Source: Marinobacterium zhoushanense
Lineage (GTDB): Bacteria > Pseudomonadota > Gammaproteobacteria > Pseudomonadales > Balneatricaceae
Length of the DNA stretch: 64,000 nucleotides
Reading direction: 5' to 3'
NCBI RefSeq assembly: GCF_014641945.1
Contig: NZ_BMIJ01000004.1
Span: forward strand, 436,174 to 500,173
The translations under genes and the position numbers were made by a program. Positions within the stretch are counted from its first letter, which is position 1. Every line of letters begins with the position of its first letter. Of the stretch, positions 57,588 to 64,000 are shown in pieces. Under the pieces are notes generated by a model. That model ran no database searches. It was not told the DNA's origin and saw nothing but the letters and a program-made list of their open reading frames with translations.

Positions 57588-58723
57588 GTACACTCAATGC
57601 CCGTTTCCAGGGCAAGATCGGCGACTTCCGCCTCAATGTCGAGTTTGCCATCCCGGCACAAGGGGTCACCGCCCTGTTCGGGCCCTCCGGCTGCGGCAAA
57701 ACCACCCTGCTGCGCTGTATCGCCGGGCTGACCCGTCTGCCGGGCGCCGAGCTGTCGATGAACGGCGATAGCTGGCAGCAGGGCCGGCACTTCGTGCCGA
57801 CACACAAGCGCCCGATCGGTTACGTGTTTCAGGAGCCCGGCCTGTTCGCCCACCTCAACGTGATGAAAAACCTGACCTACGGCATGCGACGGGCCGGTGT
57901 CAAAACAGAGAACTCCAAAGCGCTTGGCGAGCTGACCGAACTGATGGGCATCGCCCAGTTGCTGCAGCGCCAGGTGCATGCGCTGTCCGGTGGCGAACGG
58001 CAGCGCGTGGCGATCGCCCGCGCCCTGCTGATGCGCCCAAAACTGCTGTTGATGGATGAGCCGCTGTCAGCGCTGGACCAGGACAACAAGAACGAAATCC
58101 TGCCCTATCTGGAGCAGCTGCACGCCCAACTGGAGATACCGGTCCTCTACGTCACGCACGACCGGCGCGAAGTGGAACGTCTGGCCGACCAGATCTTGCT
58201 GCTACGCGGCGGCGAGCTGCTGGCCCAGGGCGAGATCGGCGAGATGCTGACCCGCCCCGACCTGCCCTTCGCCTCCGCCCGGGATGCCGTGACCGTGCTC
58301 GATGGCCGGGTACTGCACTTCGACGTGCGCTATGGGCTGAGCACCCTGCAGCTCGACGGCGGGACGCTGGAGGTACCGGATACACTGGGTCCGACCGGCG
58401 TCTACAAGCGCCTGCGCATCGCCGCCACCGACGTCAGCCTGGCCCAGAGCCTCGATCACGCCAGCACCATTTTGAACCGCCTCCCGGCGGTGATCTGGAA
58501 AATCCTGCCCACCGACGGCCCCAGCCTCAACGTGCTGCTGCGTGTCGGCAATATGGGCGAGGGCAGCGCCCTGCTCGCCAGCGTCACCCGCAAGTCGGTC
58601 GAGAGCATGAACCTGCAACCCGGTCAGAGCGTCTATGCCCAGATCAAGGGCGCCTCGCTGCTCGGTTCGCACACCACGCCCCATCCACGTCAGCATCGGA
58701 TGACGCCGCCGATCAACAGCTGA
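57584..58723 (+). CDS. modC: Molybdate ABC transporter ATPase ModC
   Basis: A 379-residue ATPase: Walker [15 protein letters not shown], signature [13 protein letters not shown], Walker [12 protein letters not shown], then a C-terminal MOP/TOBE domain (about 295-360, [27 protein letters not shown]). The start MSTLNARF overlaps modB by 4 bases; an earlier in-frame ATG lies inside modB. Last gene of modE-modA-modB-modC. Confidence 0.95.
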   Translation: MSTLNARFQGKIGDFRLNVEFAIPAQGVTALFGPSGCGKTTLLRCIAGLTRLPGAELSMNGDSWQQGRHFVPTHKRPIGYVFQEPGLFAHLNVMKNLTYGMRRAGVKTENSKALGELTELMGIAQLLQRQVHALSGGERQRVAIARALLMRPKLLLMDEPLSALDQDNKNEILPYLEQLHAQLEIPVLYVTHDRREVERLADQILLLRGGELLAQGEIGEMLTRPDLPFASARDAVTVLDGRVLHFDVRYGLSTLQLDGGTLEVPDTLGPTGVYKRLRIAATDVSLAQSLDHASTILNRLPAVIWKILPTDGPSLNVLLRVGNMGEGSALLASVTRKSVESMNLQPGQSVYAQIKGASLLGSHTTPHPRQHRMTPPINS

Positions 58724-58739
58724 TCTTGCACCGATCCAA

Positions 58740-58790
58740 TGTCGCAAAACGCACAGAAAAGCCGAAAAACAGGCTGTGCGTTTTGCGACA
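58740..58790. repeat. 51-bp perfect inverted repeat, 17-bp arms
   Basis: TGTCGCAAAACGCACAG at 58740-58756 and its exact complement at 58774-58790 flank a 17-base centre. It starts 17 bases after the modC stop. The right arm ends in TTTTGCGACA, without a T-run after it, so it is not a normal terminator. The outer half TGTCGCAAAA is also at 55175-55184 in the modE/jetA region. Confidence 0.85.
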
Positions 58791-58926
58791 ACCGATCTGC
58801 GACAACAGGGTTGCCACAACGCCGCGCCCCGCAATTCAAGCCCTTAAGCAATCCCCCTGCCGCTGGTATGGAATTCGCAATAACCCGGTAACACCCGCCC
58901 CGCCGGGATCCGCTTAACTGTTGTAG

Positions 58927-59496
<570 letters not shown>

Positions 59497-59536
59497 TCCC
59501 GACTGCGTACATCTCTCATCACGTTCCCTATTGCGT

Positions 59537-59568
59537 GGCGCACCGGATTTCCGGCGCGCCTTTTTTTT
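59537..59568 (+). terminator. Rho-independent terminator after the flavodoxin gene
   Basis: GGCGCACCGG, ATTT, CCGGCGCGCC form a near-perfect 10-bp stem with eight T residues after it. It lies 41 bases after the flavodoxin stop. Confidence 0.9.
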
Positions 59569-59608
59569 GCCCTCTGCGCAGCCGGGAGACTCAGGTTCTA
59601 TACCCAAA

Positions 59609-60556
59609 TTAATCTCTCAACCACTGCCCCGACCGTGGACGCTTGAGTGACGCAAGCCAGCCATAGCCACTGACCATCACAATACCGGCGATCACCAGCG
59701 CCGATCCGAACAGGAAACTGGGCTCAAGTGCCTCACCCAGCAGCCAGGCCCCCAGCACAACGCCGAACAGCGGCGTCATAAAGGAGAGCACGCCGATCTG
59801 TGACGCCCGGTAATGACGTAGCAGCCAGAACCAGATCAGGAAACCGACGAACGACACCATGACCGACTGGAACCCGAGGCTGAACAGAGCCTCTGGTGTC
59901 GGATTGAAACTGTTCCGCCCCAACAGGACCGCCGCCAGCGACAGCAGCACGAAGGCACCGAGTAACTGATAGAGCAGGGTCTGGTTGGGCGATAGATGCG
60001 CCAGACTCGACGAGCGTATCACCACCGTGGTCAGCCCCCAGGAGGCACCCGCCAACAACGCCAACAGATCACCAACCAGCATGGCACTCCGATCCACCGG
60101 CAGCTGACCACTCGGCGCAGAATCTCCACCCATAAACGCCAACGCTATCCCGGAAAACGCCAGCGCAATGCCCAGCCACTGCAGCGGCGACAGGCGCTCG
60201 GTGTGCACCTTGAAGTGCAGGATGACCGCGGAAAAGATCGGTGAGGTATAGAGGAACACCACCGAGTGCGCGGCGGAGGTGCGCAGCAGCGCCTCGCCCA
60301 GCAGCAGATACTCCATCGAGAACAGCACGCCGACCACCACGCCCGGCTTCCAGTTGCCAGCGCCAAATTCGAGCTTCTCACGCCGAACCGCGATATAGGC
60401 CGCCACCAACAGCGCGGCGATACCGGAGCGCAGCGCCAACTGCAGGACCGGGGATATATCCGCGCCGGTGCCCTTGAGCAGGACCTGCTGCATACCGATG
60501 ATCAAACAGAAAAACACCATCAGGCTAAACGCCCGCACGTCCACGGAGCTACGCAT
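59609..60556 (-). CDS. EamA family (DMT) transporter
   Basis: A 315-residue protein with ten membrane spans in two EamA repeats (for example VFFCLIIGMQQVLLKG and LVGDLLALLAGASWGLTTVVIRS). It likely exports metabolites across the inner membrane. The start MRSSVDVRAF is chosen for the short cytosolic N terminus; the longer frame has no better site. It is divergent from the AraC gene, a common pairing for exporter regulation. Confidence 0.85.
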   Translation of the reverse strand: MRSSVDVRAFSLMVFFCLIIGMQQVLLKGTGADISPVLQLALRSGIAALLVAAYIAVRREKLEFGAGNWKPGVVVGVLFSMEYLLLGEALLRTSAAHSVVFLYTSPIFSAVILHFKVHTERLSPLQWLGIALAFSGIALAFMGGDSAPSGQLPVDRSAMLVGDLLALLAGASWGLTTVVIRSSSLAHLSPNQTLLYQLLGAFVLLSLAAVLLGRNSFNPTPEALFSLGFQSVMVSFVGFLIWFWLLRHYRASQIGVLSFMTPLFGVVLGAWLLGEALEPSFLFGSALVIAGIVMVSGYGWLASLKRPRSGQWLRD

Positions 60557-60684
60557 ATCCACCGGCACTCTCCACACCCAGTTCCCATACTCAATCAAGA
60601 TCCGCTGCCATTGTGGCTGTGTCAGTTAGGCGAGATATAGCTAGAATATGACAAACGACAGCGAAATCCTGACAGAGGTACACC

Positions 60685-61476
60685 TTGGCCCTTCCCACCC
60701 GGCAACTAGCAGACACCCCCTATACGACCGAGCTGCCCAGCCCGATCTGCTTCCGCACCGCCTGTGTGCCGGCGGATGCCGCCTATCCGGTGCACAGTCA
60801 CCTCTGGGGGGAGTTCGTCTACACCTTCAGCGGCGTGATGGAGGTCAAGGTGGGTTATCAGCAGTATCTGGTGCCGACCCAATACGGACTCTGGCTACCA
60901 CCCAACGTGGAGCATCAGGGGCTTAACCGCTACGAAGCCTGCCACTGCTCGCTCTATGTGGCGGAACCGATCAGCCACGTACTGCCCAACACCACCTGCG
61001 CGCTGACCGTGACCCCGCTGGTCAGCGCGATGCTGGAGCACCTGAAAGCCAGGGCGCTCACGCCCCCCTACAACGAAGAGGATCAGCGCCTGCTGCAGGT
61101 GCTGGTGGATCAACTGGCAATGGCGGAGTGCGTCGGCAGCTATCTGCCCAGCTCCGACGATCCCTTGCTGGCACCGATCCTTGAACAGCTGGACAACTCA
61201 CCGGGCGACAACGCCACTCTGACCGAGTTGGCCAACCGGGTGCACACCACCGAGCGCACGCTGATCCGGCGCTGCCAACGGGACCTGGGCATGTCACTAG
61301 CGGAGTGGCGGCAGCGCCTGCGCGTGATCAAGGCGCTGCCGATGCTGGAAGCGGGCGACAAGGTGGAAAGTATCGCCCTGGACCTGGGCTACGGCAGCTC
61401 CTCGGCCTTTATCAACATGTTCCGCCGCTTAATGGGGGTCACGCCGGACGAGTACCGCAAGGGTCTGAACGGCTAA
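60685..61476 (+). CDS. AraC family transcriptional regulator
   Basis: A 263-residue regulator. An N-terminal cupin-like domain (about 20-110, HSHLWGEFVYTFSG, YGLWLPPNVEHQG) is followed by a two-helix-turn-helix AraC domain (about 165-260) with LTELANRVHTTERTLIRRCQRDLGMSLAEWRQRLRV and LDLGYGSSSAFINMFRRLMGVTPDEYRK. The start is a TTG with AGAGG upstream. It is divergent from the EamA gene and likely controls it. Confidence 0.88.
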   Translation: MALPTRQLADTPYTTELPSPICFRTACVPADAAYPVHSHLWGEFVYTFSGVMEVKVGYQQYLVPTQYGLWLPPNVEHQGLNRYEACHCSLYVAEPISHVLPNTTCALTVTPLVSAMLEHLKARALTPPYNEEDQRLLQVLVDQLAMAECVGSYLPSSDDPLLAPILEQLDNSPGDNATLTELANRVHTTERTLIRRCQRDLGMSLAEWRQRLRVIKALPMLEAGDKVESIALDLGYGSSSAFINMFRRLMGVTPDEYRKGLNG

Positions 61477-61485
61477 TCGAAGCGC

Positions 61486-63015
61486 TCAATCGACGCTCAC
61501 CGTGCGCCCCTCAGCCCAGTGACGAAGCGCCGCGATCGATTCGGCGCGCACCACCGATAGTGGCTGGGTCTGTTCGATCTCGCGCAGGATATGCTCGCTC
61601 GCAAGCGGTTCACTCTGTGAATGCGCCCAATACCCGGCGGAAACAATCGCCTGCTCGATCTCGGCACCGGCAAACCCCTCCGCCCTGTCCGCCAGCAGCG
61701 GCAGATCGAAGCTATCCGGGTTTTGCTCGCGCTTGCGCAGGTGTACGGCGAATATGGCCCGGCGCGCGTCGGTATTGGGCAGATCCACATAGTAGATCTC
61801 ATCCAGCCGCCCCTTGCGCAGCAGCTCCGGCGGCAACCGCTCGATATCGTTGGCGGTGGCGACGATAAACACCCGGCTGGTTTTCTCCGCCATCCAGGTC
61901 AGCAACGTGCCGAGAATCCGGCTGGCGGTGCCGCTGTCGTCGCTACCACCACTGCTGATCCCCTTCTCGATCTCGTCAATCCACAGCACACAGGGCGACA
62001 GCATTTCGGCGGATTTCAGCGCCTCGCGCAGGTTACGCTCCGACTCACCGACGTACTTGTTGAACAGCGCGCCAAAGTCCAGTTTCAGCAACGGCACGCC
62101 CCAACTGCCGGCGATCGCCTTGGCAGCCATGCTCTTGCCGCAGCCCTGGACCCCGATCAGCATCAGCCCCTTGGGCAGATCAAAACTCTTGGTCCCATCC
62201 CCTTCGACAAAGAAGGGTTTGCGCACCTCCAGCCAGGATTTGAGCCGGGCAAAACCGCCGATCTCAGAAAAATCACTGAGATCGAAACTGTAGGTGATCG
62301 CCCCACCCCGCGACAGCATCCGGTACTTGGCGTCCATCACCCCCTTGATATCGCTGTGGGTGATCGCGCCATCATCGTAGATCGCACCGCGGATAAAACG
62401 CCGTGCATCGGCTTCGGTAAGGCCGATCAAGTTGCGCACCAGCAGCTCTATCGCTTTCGGGTCGCCCTTCAGGCGTTCGTTCTTTTTTAATGCCCAGATC
62501 TTGGCTTCCTTCTTGACCAGCGCGGTAATCTGCTCGGCCGACGGCATCGACAGTTCGAAGTGGGTGCACATCCGCTCGATCTCCGCCGGCACCTCGAAGG
62601 CATGGCTGACGAACACCAGCACCGTGTTGTTGACGTAGAACTGCTGTGCGATCTCCTTCACCACACGCAGCACCATCGGGTTGCTCAGGTAGCTGTGAAA
62701 ATCGGGCAGCAGCAGGATGCTGTCGCGTACCTGCTCCTTCACCGCCTTCAGCATCTCCAACGGGTCGGCCATATCCGCCTGATCGGCAGCGCTGCTACGC
62801 GATGTATCGAGGCCTTCCACCTGCCATTTGGAGGTATCTGGCGCCTTGTACAGATCCAATCCCTCACCTGCACTCCAGATCCGCAGCGTGCCCAAAGAGT
62901 TGTCGTCGGCAGTGGCGCTTTTCAGCAGCTCGACCACCCGCTGCTCATCGTGAGTCTCAATGATGATGATGGGGAAATGGTCCTTCAGTTTGAGCTTGAG
63001 GTTATGCAGATCCAT
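61486..63015 (-). CDS. AAA+ ATPase, Ycf46-like
   Basis: A 509-residue AAA+ protein. The N-terminal 240 residues are a non-ATPase part (with PIIIIETHDEQRVVELL). The ATPase has Walker A GVQGCGKSMAAKA (near 290), Walker B CVLWIDEIEKG, sensor 1 region FIVATANDIERLPPELLRKGRLDE, and arginine finger. It resembles Ycf46 of cyanobacteria and related bacterial proteins of unclear role. Close by, convergent, is the AraC gene. Confidence 0.85.
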   Translation of the reverse strand: MDLHNLKLKLKDHFPIIIIETHDEQRVVELLKSATADDNSLGTLRIWSAGEGLDLYKAPDTSKWQVEGLDTSRSSAADQADMADPLEMLKAVKEQVRDSILLLPDFHSYLSNPMVLRVVKEIAQQFYVNNTVLVFVSHAFEVPAEIERMCTHFELSMPSAEQITALVKKEAKIWALKKNERLKGDPKAIELLVRNLIGLTEADARRFIRGAIYDDGAITHSDIKGVMDAKYRMLSRGGAITYSFDLSDFSEIGGFARLKSWLEVRKPFFVEGDGTKSFDLPKGLMLIGVQGCGKSMAAKAIAGSWGVPLLKLDFGALFNKYVGESERNLREALKSAEMLSPCVLWIDEIEKGISSGGSDDSGTASRILGTLLTWMAEKTSRVFIVATANDIERLPPELLRKGRLDEIYYVDLPNTDARRAIFAVHLRKREQNPDSFDLPLLADRAEGFAGAEIEQAIVSAGYWAHSQSEPLASEHILREIEQTQPLSVVRAESIAALRHWAEGRTVSVD

Positions 63016-63081
63016 GGTCGCGCTAATGTCCTATGCCGAACAGATACTCAAGGGCGATATCAAACGTAACACATCCCCAAA

Positions 63082-63582
63082 CTACTTATAATAACGCCGC
63101 TCGAACCCGGCAACGCTAAATCCCTGCATCTTTTCGTTCTGGCCAATCAGGATCAAAGGGTAGCCGGTACCGCCCAGCTTTTTAAACTCCCGCATCCGCC
63201 TGGGCAACTTCTCCACATCATACTCGGTGTAAGCGATGCTGTTTTCTTTAAAATATTTCCGCGCTTGTGCACAGTACGGGCACCATGATGTCGCGTACAT
63301 GACGACATGAGGCTTATCGACTTTATCTTTCGGTGTAGTAGGCGCAGAATCGTTTTTCTCCACATCAGACGATTTAACCACGCTGGCCGGAGTGATGTTG
63401 ACTGTTTCATGCTCAGCTTCAGCTGGAGGATGATCACTGAAGTGCATAACCCCATTGCTGTCTCGCCACTTGTAAATCTCGGCACTGACCGGCGTTACAG
63501 ACGAAACGCCAAGAACCGATACCAAAAACACACCACCCAATAATTTCACCGCACCATCCATGACGATATAGAATAATTTCAC
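63082..63582 (-). CDS. DUF4124 and glutaredoxin domain protein
   Basis: A 166-residue secreted protein. A signal peptide or anchor (about 10-34) precedes a DUF4124 motif (YKWRDSNGVMHFSDHPP, 37-53), an unstructured linker, and a glutaredoxin domain with the CPYC active site (TSWCPYCAQARKYF) and GTGYPLILI. It probably reduces disulphides in the periplasm. The start is set at GTG (KLFYIV) with GGGGG upstream; an ATG seven codons further on is also possible. Confidence 0.8.
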   Translation of the reverse strand: MKLFYIVMDGAVKLLGGVFLVSVLGVSSVTPVSAEIYKWRDSNGVMHFSDHPPAEAEHETVNITPASVVKSSDVEKNDSAPTTPKDKVDKPHVVMYATSWCPYCAQARKYFKENSIAYTEYDVEKLPRRMREFKKLGGTGYPLILIGQNEKMQGFSVAGFERRYYK

Positions 63583-63641
63583 CTTTACCCCCAAGAAATC
63601 ATATTAAAAATCTTCTTTGGCGTTTTAGCAGCTCAATCGTA

Positions 63642-63941
63642 CTAAACATTCTCATTGTAAAACCTAACATACGTTTTCTTGAAGTTTTTACTCAACAGTA
63701 TATTAAGAGCGATCGAGAACGCTGTGACAACCGTGAGCCAGTTCCCGATTATGAGTAGTGCAGTAGAAAGAAAGTCTGGTAGTGCAGCGCCAGCCACGCT
63801 TAAGCATATGTTGACTGTTGCCAGAGGTAGGATGCCAATACCCATGCTCAGTAAAATCAGCCGCCAAGCCAACGACCAGCAAAACTGGAAACTGGGCTCT
63901 ATTTTAAAGGAAGTTGATTTAACTTGATCATCCTTATTCAT
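63642..63941 (-). CDS. Small membrane protein of unknown function
   Basis: A 99-residue protein with two predicted membrane spans (about 27-54 and 58-85) and a polar N terminus MNKDDQVKST. No family recognised. The region is richer in A and T than its neighbours. It has GGATG before the start. Confidence 0.5.
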   Translation of the reverse strand: MNKDDQVKSTSFKIEPSFQFCWSLAWRLILLSMGIGILPLATVNICLSVAGAALPDFLSTALLIIGNWLTVVTAFSIALNILLSKNFKKTYVRFYNENV

Positions 63942-64000
63942 ATTTCATCCTTGATAATCAACGATTATATTTGTGTTGGCTACTGCGAAGCAAAGAAGGA

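Noticed and set aside
58740..58790. A plain rho-independent terminator after modC
   Set aside because: The stem is strong, but no run of T follows the right arm on the plus strand, so it is listed as an inverted repeat instead.

Overview
The window looks like chromosomal DNA from a GC-rich, free-living and probably marine gammaproteobacterium (Oceanospirillales or Pseudomonas-like). The hints are the SoxBDAG, BetBA and ChoXWV genes, a BCCT carrier, a TorF-type porin, two TonB-dependent receptors, BolA, SfsA and PurU. No rRNA, tRNA, insertion sequence, prophage or CRISPR array was found, so this is mostly ordinary core and metabolic DNA. The species cannot be fixed from the sequence.

Layout. 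1-1.6 kb: a cut-off luciferase-like oxidoreductase, a GNAT acetyltransferase and a DoxX membrane protein. 1.7-9.3 kb (minus): a one-carbon operon glyA-soxB-soxD-soxA-soxG-purU, which oxidises sarcosine to glycine and handles the folate-bound C1 unit. 9.6-12.9 kb: a LuxR-type regulator divergent from a VanA-like Rieske oxygenase, then an orphan TRAP binding protein. 13.5-20.7 kb: choline uptake and oxidation (betB, betA, choX, choW, choV) and a TorF-like porin. A BetI-like operator precedes betB, but no betI is present. Together the two blocks cover choline to betaine and sarcosine to glycine/serine/formate; the betaine-to-sarcosine steps are not in the window.

20.8-27 kb: hemerythrin, a diguanylate cyclase broken by a one-base frameshift, sfsA, and a signalling set (hybrid histidine kinase, STAS protein, receiver-PP2C phosphatase). 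27.3-33.5 kb: a LysE exporter, a BCCT carrier with a possible sigma-54 promoter, a cNMP/CBS/nucleotidyltransferase protein with a DEDD exonuclease, and an Arg/Asp-rich lipoprotein. 33.5-46 kb: an iron-uptake island with a siderophore receptor, piuC, a hydroxy-acid oxidase, tonB-exbD-exbD-exbB, a second receptor and a complete FecBCDE-type ABC transporter. A Fur-box-like site lies between the two halves. One of the two ExbD proteins has Asn in place of the essential membrane Asp.

46-49.4 kb: thioesterase, bolA, DUF3422 and two unknown proteins. 49.5-55 kb: a three-gene SMC-like operon (jetA-jetB-jetC, MksFEB type) without the jetD/mksG nuclease gene. It is divergent from modE-modA-modB-modC, and the shared promoter region contains exact 15-bp repeats. 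58.7-64 kb: a large perfect inverted repeat, a flavodoxin, an EamA exporter, an AraC regulator, a Ycf46-like AAA ATPase, a DUF4124-glutaredoxin protein and a small membrane protein.

The most notable signals are the JetABC operon without JetD, the Asn-substituted second ExbD, the repeat-rich modE/jetA intergenic region, the BetI operator without betI, and several long palindromes.
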